Source: Streptomyces sp. NBC_01255
Lineage (GTDB): Bacteria > Actinomycetota > Actinomycetes > Streptomycetales > Streptomycetaceae
Direction: 5' to 3'
Assembly: GCF_036226445.1 (NCBI RefSeq)
Contig: NZ_CP108474.1
Span: 2,604,001-2,668,000 of the forward strand
Length of the DNA stretch: 64,000 nucleotides
A model generated the notes under the pieces. The model made no database searches. It had not been told where the DNA came from and saw nothing but the letters and a program-made list of their open reading frames with translations. The stretch's first letter is position 1. The number at the start of each line of letters is the position of its first letter. The translations under genes and the position numbers were made by a program. Shown piece by piece: positions 50,699-59,909 of the stretch.

Positions 50699-51568
50699 TC
50701 AGCCGCGCGGGGCGCGGGCCAGTTGGCGGGACTGGGCGACCAGGCGGTCGGCGCTGTCCCAGACCTCGGCGTCCTCCTCCAGGAAGCCGCCGGCGAGGTT
50801 GCGGGTCGTGATGGAGACCCGCAGGGGGCCGGGGGCCGGGCGGCAGCGGACGTGGGTGGTGAGCTCCACGGTCGGGGTCCAGCCCTTGAGGCCGAGCTCG
50901 AAGGAGGTCGGCGGCAGCGCGTCGACCGTGAGCAGCAGGGAGAGCGCGTCCGGCGCGCGGCCGTCGGCGAGGCCGAACCAGGCCCGCATCTCGCCCTTGC
51001 CGGACGGGGCGCCGACCGCCCAGCCCACGCAGGCCGGGTCGAGGCGGAGGTCCAGGCGGTCGGCGATGGCGGAGGAGCCGGGGATCCTCGGGGCCGGGTT
51101 GTCGGCGGCGCTGAAGCAGTTCTCGATCGGGGCGAACGCGGGCGGCGTCGCGGTGGTGCGGACGTCGTCGGCGAGGGCGTCGAGGTCGCCGTACGAGGCG
51201 AGGACGCGGATGCGCTCGACCTCGGTGCCGTCCTCGGCGTACTGGAAGAGCGAGGCCTGCCCGGTGGAGAGGGTCCGGCCGGTGCGGACGGTCTCGGTCC
51301 GGATCACCGCGGGCCCGGGCACGGACGGCGTGAGGTAGTGCGCCGAGATCGTGAACGGGTCCGGGTGCGGGAGGTGGTCGCCGAGGGCGCGGCCGAGCAG
51401 GGCGAGGAGATAGCCGCCGTTGACGGCCTGGATGATCGTCCAGCCGGCGGAGAGGTCGGCGTCGTAGACGCCGGGGGCCCGGAGGGTGACGGCGGTGTCG
51501 CGGTCGAACTCGCTCGCGGTCTCGACGGCGGTCGTCGCGGCGGCGGTCGTCTCGGTGCTCGTGCTCAT
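50699..51568 (-). CDS. acyl-CoA thioesterase-like double-hotdog protein
   Basis: A 289-residue protein with two tandem hotdog folds, as in the TesB-like thioesterase family (thioesterase-like superfamily with a C-terminal 'HVRCRPAPGPLRVSITTRNL' strand-helix pattern). 'WTIIQAVNGGYLLALLGRAL' and 'FTISAHYLTPSVPGPAVIRT' form the first hotdog; 'LGLKGWTPTVELTTHVRCRP' the second. It likely hydrolyses acyl-CoA; substrate unknown. The start is at 51568 after a Thr/Ala-rich region that is disordered. It has its own minus-strand unit, 23 bases downstream of the TRIC-type gene. Confidence 0.85.
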   Translation of the reverse strand: MSTSTETTAAATTAVETASEFDRDTAVTLRAPGVYDADLSAGWTIIQAVNGGYLLALLGRALGDHLPHPDPFTISAHYLTPSVPGPAVIRTETVRTGRTLSTGQASLFQYAEDGTEVERIRVLASYGDLDALADDVRTTATPPAFAPIENCFSAADNPAPRIPGSSAIADRLDLRLDPACVGWAVGAPSGKGEMRAWFGLADGRAPDALSLLLTVDALPPTSFELGLKGWTPTVELTTHVRCRPAPGPLRVSITTRNLAGGFLEEDAEVWDSADRLVAQSRQLARAPRG

Positions 51569-51591
51569 GGCTCCGACGGTACACCGGCTCA

Positions 51592-52269
51592 TTACTGAGC
51601 GGTAGCTTTTTGCGGTTCCTCGCGTGCGGAGGAGCGGCGGTTCCAGGCGCGGGGCGCGCGCCAGTGGTAGTGCATCGCGAGGAGGCGGAGGACGAAGGCC
51701 GTGAGGACGGCGGCGCCGCTGGTGAAGGCGTTGAGCATGTCGAAGCGGATGCAGAGCACGACCATCGTCGCTCCGACGATCGCGGGGACGGCGTACAGGT
51801 CGCGGTCCCAGCGCAGCAGGGACGGCACCTCGTTGGCGAGCACGTCCCGCAGGACGCCGCCGCCGACGGCGGTCGCCAGCCCGAGCGCGGCGGAGGAGGT
51901 GAGGCCGAGGCCGTAGTCGTACGCCTTCGTCGTGCCGGTCACGCAGAACAGCCCGAGGCCGGCCGCGTCGAAGACGTTGACGGCGCGCTGGGTCCGCTCG
52001 ACCTCCGGGTGGAGGAAGAAGACGAGGACGGTCGCGACCAGCGGCATGACGAAGTAGCCGAGATCGGTGAAGGCGGCCGGAGGTACGGCGCCGATGATCA
52101 GGTCGCGGAGGAGACCGCCGCCGAGGGCGGTGACCTCGGCGAGGACCGCTATGCCGAAGACGTCGAAGTTCTTGCGGACGGCGAGGAGCGCGCCGGAGAT
52201 GGCGAAGACGAAGATGCCGACGAGGTCCAGGGCGTGCTGGACGTCGGGGCTGAACAGATCGTGGAGCAC
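51592..52269 (-). CDS. TRIC-type/UPF0126 membrane protein
   Basis: A 225-residue protein with seven predicted membrane helices arranged as two repeats, each with a glycine-rich kink: 'EVTALGGGLLRDLIIGAVPP' and 'LATAVGGGVLRDVLANEVPS'. These are the marks of the TRIC/UPF0126 (YadS-like) family of trimeric cation channels. The predicted function is monovalent cation flow across the membrane; not tested here. I chose the GTG at 52269. The C terminus ends in a charged tail. It lies just downstream of the strong terminator of the peptide transporter. Confidence 0.9.
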   Translation of the reverse strand: MLHDLFSPDVQHALDLVGIFVFAISGALLAVRKNFDVFGIAVLAEVTALGGGLLRDLIIGAVPPAAFTDLGYFVMPLVATVLVFFLHPEVERTQRAVNVFDAAGLGLFCVTGTTKAYDYGLGLTSSAALGLATAVGGGVLRDVLANEVPSLLRWDRDLYAVPAIVGATMVVLCIRFDMLNAFTSGAAVLTAFVLRLLAMHYHWRAPRAWNRRSSAREEPQKATAQ

Positions 52270-52303
52270 CGCCCCATTGTCCCGGTTGTGTCCGCGGGAC
52301 GAC

Positions 52304-52339
52304 GGAGGCCCCTGCCGCATCGGTGCGGCAGGGGCCTCC
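52304..52339 (-). terminator. strong terminator after the peptide transporter operon
   Basis: GGAGGCCCCTGCCGCA at 52304-52319 and TGCGGCAGGGGCCTCC at 52324-52339 form a perfect 16-base stem with a TCGG tetraloop, six bases beyond the stop of the last ABC gene. It ends the operon and isolates it from the TRIC-type gene. Confidence 0.92.
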
Positions 52340-52344
52340 GGGTG

Positions 52345-53520
52345 TCACGCCTTGGGCGCTTCGCCCTCGGTCGACGGCTCCGAGTCGGACTCGGGCGCCG
52401 CCGCGGACTCGGCCTCAGCCGAGGCCTCAGCCGAGGCCTCGGTCGCGGACTCCGCCTCGGCCTCCGTCGCCTTCTCCTCGGTCTTCGTGATCTCGACCGA
52501 CTCCCGGGCCCCCGGGATCGTCAGGCCCTCCGTGTTCTCCGGGTGGTGGCAGGCCACACGCTGGCCCGGCCGGAGTTCCAGGAGCGGGGGCTCCTGGGTC
52601 TTGCAGAGGTCCGTCGCCTTCCAGCACCGGGTGTGGAAGCGGCAGCCCGGCGGCGGGGCGATCGGGGACGGGACGTCGCCGGTGAGCAGGATGCGGTCGC
52701 TCTTGGCGCCCCGGCGGCGCGGGTCCGGGATCGGGACCGCGGACATCAGGGCCCGGGTGTACGGGTGCATCGGGTTCTCGTACAGGGACTTGCGGTCCGC
52801 GAGCTCGACGACCTTGCCGAGGTACATCACCGCGATGCGGTCCGAGACGTGCCGGATGACCGAGAGGTCGTGCGCGATGATCACGTACGTGAGGCCGAGC
52901 TCCTGCTGGAGGTCGTCCAGCAGGTTGACCACCTGGGCCTGGATGGAGACGTCCAGGGCCGACACCGGCTCGTCCGCCACCACCAGCTTCGGCTTCAGGG
53001 CCAGGGCCCGGGCGATGCCGATGCGCTGGCGCTGACCGCCCGAGAACTCGTGCGGGTAGCGGTTGTAGTGCTCGGGGTTGAGGCCCACGAGACCCAGGAG
53101 GCGCTGGACCTCCTTCCGCACACCGCCCTCGGGCTCGACGCCCTGGAGCTTGAAGGGCGCGGAGACGATCGTGCCGACCGTGTGGCGCGGGTTCAGCGAG
53201 CCGTACGGGTCCTGGAAGATCATCTGGATGTCCCGGCGGAACGGGCGCATCCCGCCGACTCCCAGGTGGGAGATGTCCTTGCCCTGGAACTCGACCGTGC
53301 CGTCGGTCGGTTCGAGGAGCCGGGTGATGAGCCGGCCCATCGTGGACTTGCCGCAGCCGGACTCGCCGACGACGCCGAGGGTCTCACCGGGCAGGACCTC
53401 GAAGTCGATCCCGTCGACCGCCTTGACCGCACCGGTCTGGCGCTGGAGAAGCCCCTTCTTGATGGGGAAGTGCTTCTTCAGGCCGGTGACCTTGAGGAGG
53501 GGTTCCATGGTCTCGCTCAC
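52345..53520 (-). CDS. peptide ABC transporter ATP-binding protein, second (OppF/DppF type)
   Basis: A 391-residue ATPase of a dipeptide/oligopeptide importer. Walker A 'GVVGESGCGKSTMGRLITRL', signature 'HEFSGGQRQRIGIARALALK' and Walker B 'KLVVADEPVSALDV' are intact. The C-terminal oligopeptide region has the four-cysteine cluster ('GCRFHTRCWKATDLCKTQEP') typical of this subfamily. The tail of about 55 residues is Ala/Glu/Ser-rich and unusual, probably disordered. Its ATG overlaps the stop of the upstream ATPase gene by four bases. Confidence 0.94.
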   Translation of the reverse strand: MSETMEPLLKVTGLKKHFPIKKGLLQRQTGAVKAVDGIDFEVLPGETLGVVGESGCGKSTMGRLITRLLEPTDGTVEFQGKDISHLGVGGMRPFRRDIQMIFQDPYGSLNPRHTVGTIVSAPFKLQGVEPEGGVRKEVQRLLGLVGLNPEHYNRYPHEFSGGQRQRIGIARALALKPKLVVADEPVSALDVSIQAQVVNLLDDLQQELGLTYVIIAHDLSVIRHVSDRIAVMYLGKVVELADRKSLYENPMHPYTRALMSAVPIPDPRRRGAKSDRILLTGDVPSPIAPPPGCRFHTRCWKATDLCKTQEPPLLELRPGQRVACHHPENTEGLTIPGARESVEITKTEEKATEAEAESATEASAEASAEAESAAAPESDSEPSTEGEAPKA

Positions 53521-54623
53521 AGTTTCGGCGCAATCTCTTCGGTCCAGATCCGGGTGCGCTCCTCCTGCGGCATGTGGCAGGCCGAGAAGTGGCGGTCGCC
53601 GGCCGGCGCCAGCTCGGGCCGCTGGGTGCGCGTGATGCCGCCCTTGGGGACGTCCGCGTACGGGCAGCGGGGGTTGAAGGCACAGCCGCTCGGGATGTTG
53701 ATGAGGCTGGGCGGGTTGCCCTTGACCGGGATGAGCCGCTCGGTCTGCTCGCGGTCGATCCTCGGCATCGAGCCGAGCAGACCCCAGGTGTAGGGGTGCT
53801 GCGGCTCGTAGAAGACGGATTCGGCCGGTCCGCGCTCGACACAGCGCCCGCCGTACATCACGAGGATGTCGTCGGCGAGCTCGGCGACGACGCCGAGGTC
53901 GTGGGTGATGATGACGACCGCCGAGCCGAACTCCTTCTGGAGGTCCCGCATCAGGTCGAGGATCTGCGCCTGCACGGTCACGTCGAGCGCGGTGGTCGGC
54001 TCGTCCGCGATGAGCAGTTCGGGGTTGTTGACGAGCGCCATGGCGATCATCGCGCGCTGGCGCATGCCGCCGGAGAACTCGTGCGGGTAGTTCTCGAACC
54101 GCTTGGCGGGCTCGGGGATGCCGACCCGGTCGAGGAGTTCGACGGCCCGCCGGCGCGCCGTCTTCTTGTCCACGTTGTTGTGGACGCGGTACGCCTCCAC
54201 GATCTGGTGGCCGATCGTGTAGTACGGGTGCATCGCGGACAGCGGATCCTGGAAGATCATCGCCATCTCGCGGCCGCGCATCTTGCGGACCTCGTCGGGG
54301 TCCGCGGAGAGCAGCTCGCGGCCGTTGAGCCAGATCTCGCCGGAGATCCTCGCCTTCTGGCGGCCGTACTGGCCGACCGTGTGCAGGCCCATGATGCCGA
54401 GCGACGTGACCGACTTGCCGGAGCCGGACTCGCCCACGATGCCGAGGGTCTTGCCCTTCTCCAGCTGGAAGCTGAGGCCGTCGACCGACTTGACCAGACC
54501 GTCGTCGGTCGGGAAGTGGATCTTCAGGTCGCGTACGTCGAGGAAGGCGTCCGACGGGGCGTCCTTCGAGCGGGCGACGGGCTCTCCGAGCGCCGCGCCC
54601 GTCTTCGTCAGCTTGTCGGTCAT
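53517..54623 (-). CDS. peptide ABC transporter ATP-binding protein, first (OppD/DppD type)
   Basis: A 368-residue ATPase. Walker A '[20 protein letters not shown]', signature '[20 protein letters not shown]', Walker B '[16 protein letters not shown]' and the C-terminal Cys cluster '[17 protein letters not shown]' are present. It forms a heterodimer with the next gene product and powers uptake. It overlaps the upstream permease stop and the downstream ATPase start by four bases each, so the three are translationally coupled. Confidence 0.94.
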   Translation of the reverse strand: MTDKLTKTGAALGEPVARSKDAPSDAFLDVRDLKIHFPTDDGLVKSVDGLSFQLEKGKTLGIVGESGSGKSVTSLGIMGLHTVGQYGRQKARISGEIWLNGRELLSADPDEVRKMRGREMAMIFQDPLSAMHPYYTIGHQIVEAYRVHNNVDKKTARRRAVELLDRVGIPEPAKRFENYPHEFSGGMRQRAMIAMALVNNPELLIADEPTTALDVTVQAQILDLMRDLQKEFGSAVVIITHDLGVVAELADDILVMYGGRCVERGPAESVFYEPQHPYTWGLLGSMPRIDREQTERLIPVKGNPPSLINIPSGCAFNPRCPYADVPKGGITRTQRPELAPAGDRHFSACHMPQEERTRIWTEEIAPKL

Positions 54624-55618
54624 GCGAGCCTCACTCGGGGGTCGATCACCGCGTACAGAAGGTCCACCACGAGGTTGGCGACGACCACGCAGGCGGCGGT
54701 GATGAGGGTGACCGCCAGGATCAGCGGCAGGTCACGCTCGCTCACGCCCTTGATGGCCAGGCCGCCGAGGCCGTGGAGGCTGAACGCGGTCTCCGTCAGG
54801 ATCGCGCCGCCGACGAGGGCGCCGAGGTCCATGCCGAAGATGGTCAGGATGGGGGTCATGGTGGAGCGCATCGCGTGCTTGCCGAGCACGACCGGCTCCG
54901 GCAGACCCTTGGCCCGCGCCGTACGGATGTAGTCCTCGCCGAGGACCTCCAGCATGGTGGCGCGGGTGAGCCGCGCGTACATCGCCGCGTACAGGAAGGC
55001 GAGGGTGACCCAGGGCAGGAGCAGCCCGCCGAACCAGCCGCCGAACGACTCGGTGATCGGCGTGTACGTGGCGTCGACCCAGCCGAGCTCCGTACGGAAG
55101 ACGAGCATCGCCAGCATGGCGGTGAAGAAGATGGGGAGCGAGACGCCCGCGAGCGCGGTGATCATCGCCGCGCGGTCGATGATCGTGCCGCGCTTGAGCG
55201 CGGAGATCACACCCGTGGACACACCGAGGACCAGCCACAGCACGGCGGCGCCGAGGACCATGGAGAGGGTCACGGGGAAGGCGTCGACGATCATCGTCCA
55301 CACCTCCTGCTCGGTGCGGAACGAGTAGCCGAAACAGGGCATCGCGCAGTGGATGGTTTCGCCACCGCCCGTGTAGTCCCGGCCGACGAAGATGCCGGAG
55401 ACGAAGTGCCAGAACTGAACCAGGATCGGCTCGTCCAGGCCCAGCTTCTGACGGATGCCCTCAATGGATGCCGGATCCGCCTGCTTGCCGACGAACATCG
55501 CGGCAGGGTCGCTGCCGGTCATCTTGGGGATGAGGAAGAAGATGCTGAGCGTCACGAGCGTGACGACGAGCAGCATCGCGACGACTGCGAAGAGCCGTCG
55601 GACTATGTATGCAAGCAT
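54620..55618 (-). CDS. peptide ABC transporter permease (DppB type)
   Basis: A 332-residue inner-membrane permease with about six helices, beginning 'MLAYIVRRLFAVVAMLLVVT', the usual DppB/OppB N terminus. A long extracytoplasmic segment containing 'IFVGRDYTGGGETIHCAMPC' follows the first helix. The EAA-like coupling loop is 'LEVLGEDYIRTARAKGLPEP'. It is separated from the upstream binding-protein gene by a gap containing a hairpin (55633-55668) and overlaps the next ATPase gene by four bases. Confidence 0.93.
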   Translation of the reverse strand: MLAYIVRRLFAVVAMLLVVTLVTLSIFFLIPKMTGSDPAAMFVGKQADPASIEGIRQKLGLDEPILVQFWHFVSGIFVGRDYTGGGETIHCAMPCFGYSFRTEQEVWTMIVDAFPVTLSMVLGAAVLWLVLGVSTGVISALKRGTIIDRAAMITALAGVSLPIFFTAMLAMLVFRTELGWVDATYTPITESFGGWFGGLLLPWVTLAFLYAAMYARLTRATMLEVLGEDYIRTARAKGLPEPVVLGKHAMRSTMTPILTIFGMDLGALVGGAILTETAFSLHGLGGLAIKGVSERDLPLILAVTLITAACVVVANLVVDLLYAVIDPRVRLA

Positions 55619-55632
55619 GCGGTCGGCCGGTC

Positions 55633-55668
55633 GGCGGCAGGGGGACCCGATCGGATCCCCCTGCCGCC
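55633..55668 (-). terminator. intra-operon hairpin after the binding-protein gene
   Basis: GGCGGCAGGGGGA at 55633-55645 and TCCCCCTGCCGCC at 55656-55668 form a perfect 13-base stem, with an inner CCGATCGG self-complementary loop. It lies 65-100 bases downstream of the binding-protein stop and 15 bases upstream of the permease start. It has no U tract. The likely role is a partial terminator or 3' stabiliser that makes the binding protein more abundant than the membrane parts. Confidence 0.7.
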
Positions 55669-55732
55669 GCCCTCGGCCATCACCTGCCCTTCGGACCTGG
55701 CGGCGGGTGGTGCGCCGGTGAAGCGGGTCGGA

Positions 55733-57508
55733 TTACTTGACGACGCCGAGCGACGCGTAGTCGTAGCGGCCGTTGTAGGCGTCCGCCGTGTAGACGTTGG
55801 TCAGCCTGGAGCTGCGCCAGATGATGTTCTTCTCGTGGGTGAAGGGCAGGTAGACCGCGGCCTCCGAGACCTTCGTGTTGATCTGCTTGTAGAGCTCGCC
55901 GGCCTTGTCGGGGTCGGTCTCCTTCAGTGCCTGGTCGAACAGGCCGTTGATGGCCTTGTCGTTCAGCTGGGAGAAGTTGTTGTTACCGCTCTGGAGGATG
56001 AAGCGGCCGTCGACCAGCGGCTGGAGGAAGCCCTGCCCGGTCGGGAAGTCGGCGCCCCAGCCCATGATGATGATGCCGTAGCCCTTGTCCTTGACGACCT
56101 TCGGCGAACCGATGATGCCGGACGTCTGGGCGCCGTCGAACAGGTCGATCTGGGCGTCGATGCCGACGGCCTTCAGCGAGTTCTGGAGGGACTCGGCGGT
56201 CGCGATCTCGACCTTCTTGTTGTTGCGGACCGCGATCGTGGTCTTGAAGCCGTCCGGCTTGCCGCACTTCTTGAGCGCGTCCTTCGCCTTGGCGAGGTCC
56301 GGCGCGCCGCCGAGCTTGCCGTACGGGTCGGCCTTCGCGTCGGCACCCTTGAGCGCCGGCGGCAGCATGTTGGTGGCGATGTCGCCACCGCCCTGCGGGC
56401 CGCCACGGGCGGTCTGGAGGGACTTGGAGTCGGCCGCGTAGATGATGGCCTTGCGGCACTCGATGTTGGGGATCACCGTCTGCGGGAAGACCGCGTAGCG
56501 GATGAAGCCCGTCTGCGGGTTGTCGACGTTGCCCTTGTGCTGCTGGAGCACCTTCTGGCGCGCGGCGGCACCGACACCCGTCGCGTTGATGTCGAGGTCG
56601 TACTCGCCCTCGACCAGACGGTTGTCCATGTCGTCGGCGTTCGTGGTGAACGTGACGCTGATCTTGTCCGGCAGGGCCTTGCGGATGGTGTCCGTCTTGG
56701 AGTCCCACTTGTCGTTGCGGACAAGCTTGATGGACTTGTTCGGCGTGTACGACTCCCACTTGTACGGACCGGAGGAGAAGGGCTTCAGCTGGTACTTGGC
56801 CTTGGTGTCCTTGTCCTGGCGGACCGGGGACGCGGCGGGCATGGCCAGCATCTGCAGGAAGTCACCGTTGGCGACCGGCAGCTTGAAGATGATGGTCTTG
56901 TCGTCCGGGGTCTCGATCGCCTTGAGGCCGAGCTTGTCCGCGGAGGTGTCCTTGTACGGGCCCTTGTACTCGCCCTTGGGGTCCAGGACCTGCTGGAGGT
57001 AGATCGGGCCGCCGGAGATGACGTCCTGGGCCCAGATGCGCTCGATGCCGTACTTGATGTCCTTGGAGGTGATCGGCTTGCCGTCCTCCCAGGTGACCCC
57101 GTCCTTCAGCGTGAAGGTGTAGGTCAGGCCGTCGGCCGAGACCTTGCCGGCGTCGGTGGCGAGGTCCGGGACGAGCTCGGTGGAGGCGGCGCCCGGCTCG
57201 GCCTTGAAGGTGACCAGCTGGCGGGTGTAGTAGCGGGCGAAGTCCCACACGAAGCCGTAGTAGCCGCGCTGCGGGTCCCACGAGTCGGCCTCCTGCGAGC
57301 CGATGAACTTCAGCTCGCCGCCCTTCTTGTCCGAGGGGTTGGCGACCTTGTTCACGGCGGCGTTGAAGCCGGCCGTGCCCGCCTTGTTGCCGTCCTTGCC
57401 GTCCGTCTTGCCGCCGTCGCCGCCGCACGCGGTGGTGACGACCATCGTGGCCGCTGCCAGCAGCGCGCCCGCGGCGATTCTGCGCCTCTGAGAGCTCATC
57501 AGAGTCAT
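55733..57508 (-). CDS. peptide ABC transporter substrate-binding lipoprotein
   Basis: A 591-residue family 5 solute-binding lipoprotein. The signal peptide 'MSSQRRRIAAGALLAAATMV' ends in TTA|C with the lipidated Cys at residue 28, and a Lys/Asp/Gly linker follows. The binding protein motifs include 'YTFTLKDGVTWEDGKPITSK' and 'DIKYGIERIWAQDVISGGPI'. It delivers oligopeptides to the permeases. I chose the ATG at 57508, with GGAGG eleven bases upstream. Its gene lies between the two permease genes, an order I recall for this locus in S. coelicolor. Confidence 0.93.
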   Translation of the reverse strand: MTLMSSQRRRIAAGALLAAATMVVTTACGGDGGKTDGKDGNKAGTAGFNAAVNKVANPSDKKGGELKFIGSQEADSWDPQRGYYGFVWDFARYYTRQLVTFKAEPGAASTELVPDLATDAGKVSADGLTYTFTLKDGVTWEDGKPITSKDIKYGIERIWAQDVISGGPIYLQQVLDPKGEYKGPYKDTSADKLGLKAIETPDDKTIIFKLPVANGDFLQMLAMPAASPVRQDKDTKAKYQLKPFSSGPYKWESYTPNKSIKLVRNDKWDSKTDTIRKALPDKISVTFTTNADDMDNRLVEGEYDLDINATGVGAAARQKVLQQHKGNVDNPQTGFIRYAVFPQTVIPNIECRKAIIYAADSKSLQTARGGPQGGGDIATNMLPPALKGADAKADPYGKLGGAPDLAKAKDALKKCGKPDGFKTTIAVRNNKKVEIATAESLQNSLKAVGIDAQIDLFDGAQTSGIIGSPKVVKDKGYGIIIMGWGADFPTGQGFLQPLVDGRFILQSGNNNFSQLNDKAINGLFDQALKETDPDKAGELYKQINTKVSEAAVYLPFTHEKNIIWRSSRLTNVYTADAYNGRYDYASLGVVK

Positions 57509-57627
57509 GGGTCTCGCAACCTCCGGAGTAGTGGCGGCCGTCATGTCGGTCCGCCGTTGGGGGATGAGCCTCCTGTCGCCAGCGGCAGGGGCGGGGCTTG
57601 TGTCGTCTTGGGTCCGTCGACGAGCGG

Positions 57628-58665
57628 TCAGCGGGAGCCCTTCGGGTCGAGCGCGTCACGCACGCCGTCGCCGAAGAGGTTGAACGCCAGGACGGTGATG
57701 AAGATCGCGAGGCCCGGGATCACCATGAAGACGGGGTCCGCCTCGTACGTGGTGATGGCCGTCGACAGCATCTGCCCCCAGGAAGCGGTGGGAGGCTTCA
57801 CACCCGCGCCGAGGAAGCTGAGCGCCGCTTCGGTGAGGATGTTGGTGGGGATCATGAGGGTCGCGTAGACCATGATCGGGGCGATCAGGTTGGGGAGCAG
57901 CTCGCGGCGCAGGATGTAGAGGCGGCCGGCGCCCAGGCTCTGGGCGGCCTCGACGTACTCGCGGTTGCGCAGCGAGAGGGTCTGGCCGCGGACGATGCGG
58001 CCCACGTACGGCCAGCCGAAGAAGCCGATGACGACCACCAGCGCGGCGATGCGCACGCCGGAGCCGTCGAGGCCGAGGAGCTCGTTGGGCAGCACCGAGA
58101 CCAGGGCGATCGTGAAGAGCAGCTGCGGGAAGGCGAGCATGACGTCCATGACCCGGCTGAGGACCGCGTCGATCCAGCCGCCGAAGTAGCCCGCGACGAT
58201 GCCGAGGACCGTGCCGAGGACGACGGCGAAGACCGCCGCGAGGAAGGCGACGAGCAGCGAGATCCGGGCGCCGTAGACGATGCGGCTGAAGACGTCGCGG
58301 CCGTTGACCGGCTCGACGCCCAGGAGGAAGTCGGAGCTGATGCCGCCCCAGGACCCGATCGGCGTGCCGAAGAGCGGGTCGATCTGGTCCTCGTGGAAGT
58401 CGTTCGGCGGGTGGCCGAGGAGACCGACGATGACCGGGGCGAAGATCGCGACCAGGATGAGGAAGACGACGACGAAGGCGCCCGCGAGGGCGAGTTTGTC
58501 GCGCTTCAGGCGCGTCCAGGCGATCTGCCAGGGCGAGCGGCCCTGGATCGCCTTGGCGGAGGCGTCTGAGCTGCCGGAGTTGTCCGGAGTGCCGGGAGCG
58601 TCGGGCGCGCCGACGACGGTGGCGGTCGACTCGCCCGCACTCGTCTCGTGCAGTGGTGCCGTCAT
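57628..58665 (-). CDS. peptide ABC transporter permease (DppC type)
   Basis: A 345-residue permease and the first gene of the operon. After a Ser/Ala/Pro/Gly-rich N-terminal 45 residues comes 'SPWQIAWTRLKRDKLALAGA', the typical DppC entry with one helix, then five more helices. The coupling loop is 'NREYVEAAQSLGAGRLYILR'. It ends 'VLAFNLFGDGVRDALDPKGS', the family end. The ATG at 58665 is the first Met after the noncoding part. A binding-protein gene follows 119 bases downstream, instead of DppB as in the usual A-B-C-D-F order. Confidence 0.93.
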   Translation of the reverse strand: MTAPLHETSAGESTATVVGAPDAPGTPDNSGSSDASAKAIQGRSPWQIAWTRLKRDKLALAGAFVVVFLILVAIFAPVIVGLLGHPPNDFHEDQIDPLFGTPIGSWGGISSDFLLGVEPVNGRDVFSRIVYGARISLLVAFLAAVFAVVLGTVLGIVAGYFGGWIDAVLSRVMDVMLAFPQLLFTIALVSVLPNELLGLDGSGVRIAALVVVIGFFGWPYVGRIVRGQTLSLRNREYVEAAQSLGAGRLYILRRELLPNLIAPIMVYATLMIPTNILTEAALSFLGAGVKPPTASWGQMLSTAITTYEADPVFMVIPGLAIFITVLAFNLFGDGVRDALDPKGSR

Positions 58666-59028
58666 CGTGGTGAGGACCCCTCTCGGCCGCCGGTAGCCGG
58701 CCCTTGCCCTGCCGCGGGTAGCGGCTCGGTGGAACAACCTGCGGGGCTTCGATTCGAAGGGAGCCGAACGCCCGGTGTTCCGGGGAGTCTTCAATGCCTC
58801 CGCGATCACCCGCCAGCCCTGACGAGGAATGTTTGCTCAAACGTGATGCGGTGCTGCGACTTCCGTTATCCGGACGTCGCGATCACCTGAGCGGACCATC
58901 TCGGGTCCTCTTCACCGCAATCGGACATGTCACACAACTAGGCGTTCGAGGTGCGGTATTGGGGCGAACAACGGCCTCCGGAGAGGACTCCGGAGGCCGT
59001 TGGGGCAGGAAGGGGAAAGAGTGACGTC
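58666..59028. other. 363-base intergenic stretch upstream of the transporter operon
   Basis: This gap holds the promoter region of the peptide transporter operon (transcribed to the left) and, at 58971-59000, the terminator of the SseB-like gene. Its less GC-rich middle includes GTTTG-CT-CAAAC near 58830, a small 12-base palindrome. I see no ORF with a ribosome binding site and no RNA gene. Confidence 0.6.
58971..59000 (-). terminator. terminator after the first SseB-like gene
   Basis: ACGGCCTCCGG at 58971-58981 and CCGGAGGCCGT at 58990-59000 form a perfect 11-base stem with an eight-base loop, 29 bases past the stop of the SseB-like gene on the minus strand, followed by TTGTT. Confidence 0.8.
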
Positions 59029-59820
59029 TCAGTATCCGGACTGGGCCGGCGGCGGGTAGCCGTATCCCGGCACGGCGGCGGATCCGCGTCCGGCGTGCGC
59101 CTCCCGGTCGTAGAAGGGCCGCGCGTTGGCACTCAGCCAGAGGGCCACCGGGTCGTACGCGTCGGAGAGCGCGACCGTCGAGACGGGCAGCCCGTCGGGC
59201 ACGGCGGAGATCGACTGGCGCATCATCGCGCGGACGGAGTCGACGGCGGCCGCGGACGTGTCGTACAGGTCGAGTCCGACGGCGAGGTACGGGGAGCCGA
59301 GCGCGGGCTGCACCCAGCCGCGGCGCAGCGACCGGACGGCCGGCGTGCGGTGCGCGTTCTGCGTGAGCAGGGCGTAGAACTGCGGGATCTCCAGTGCCGG
59401 CTCGCTGACGCGCAGCGGCCCGGCGGGCATCCGGTCGAGGCCGGTGGCGATCCGGCGCAGGTCGGCCCACGGGATGCCGACGCCGCCGCCGGGGGCGTGC
59501 GGATTCAGCCAGATGCCCCAGCGGTCGGGGTAGAGGGCGCGGGCCATCTCACGGCCGGTGACGAGCTCGTGGGCGCGGTTCCAGCCGGAGGCGGCGAGCT
59601 CCTGCGCGGAGGTCACGCAGGGCGCGTAGCCGAAGCCGTCGACCTCCATGTTCCCGTACTGGGCGTCGGACGAGCCGGCCGAACCCTGCCAGAGCAGCAT
59701 CCAGACCTCGCCGTCGGCCAGGGCGTGCAGCAGCCGCTCGTACGCGTCGTAGCGTCCGGGTGCCACCTGGCGCAGCATGTGCTCGACCTGACCGGTCGCA
59801 GCGGTGCCTGACGCGCTCAC
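59029..59820 (-). CDS. SseB-like protein, C-terminal-domain type
   Basis: A 263-residue protein with the SseB (enhanced serine sensitivity) fold: 'EVWMLLWQGSAGSSDAQYGN', 'MEVDGFGYAPCVTSAQELAA', and a C-terminal SseB_C-like half 'YLAVGLDLYDTSAAAVDSVR'. The C terminus is a Gly/Pro/Tyr-rich tail. The function of SseB proteins is unclear; in Streptomyces similar proteins are part of type VII-linked or other loci, but not here. I chose the GTG at 59820; a GTG at 59850 is also open. It follows the second SseB-like gene on the same strand. Confidence 0.75.
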   Translation of the reverse strand: MSASGTAATGQVEHMLRQVAPGRYDAYERLLHALADGEVWMLLWQGSAGSSDAQYGNMEVDGFGYAPCVTSAQELAASGWNRAHELVTGREMARALYPDRWGIWLNPHAPGGGVGIPWADLRRIATGLDRMPAGPLRVSEPALEIPQFYALLTQNAHRTPAVRSLRRGWVQPALGSPYLAVGLDLYDTSAAAVDSVRAMMRQSISAVPDGLPVSTVALSDAYDPVALWLSANARPFYDREAHAGRGSAAVPGYGYPPPAQSGY

Positions 59821-59909
59821 CCTGGGTCCCGCCCCTCTTCCGTTCACCACGTCCGCCCGGACGTCGTCTGTCCGGCTACCGATTCAGTTCAGCTTAAACA
59901 GGGTGCCGC

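Noticed and set aside
58825..58840. GTTTG-CT-CAAAC palindrome upstream of the peptide transporter
   Set aside because: Arms of five bases only; reported as part of the intergenic entry rather than as an operator.
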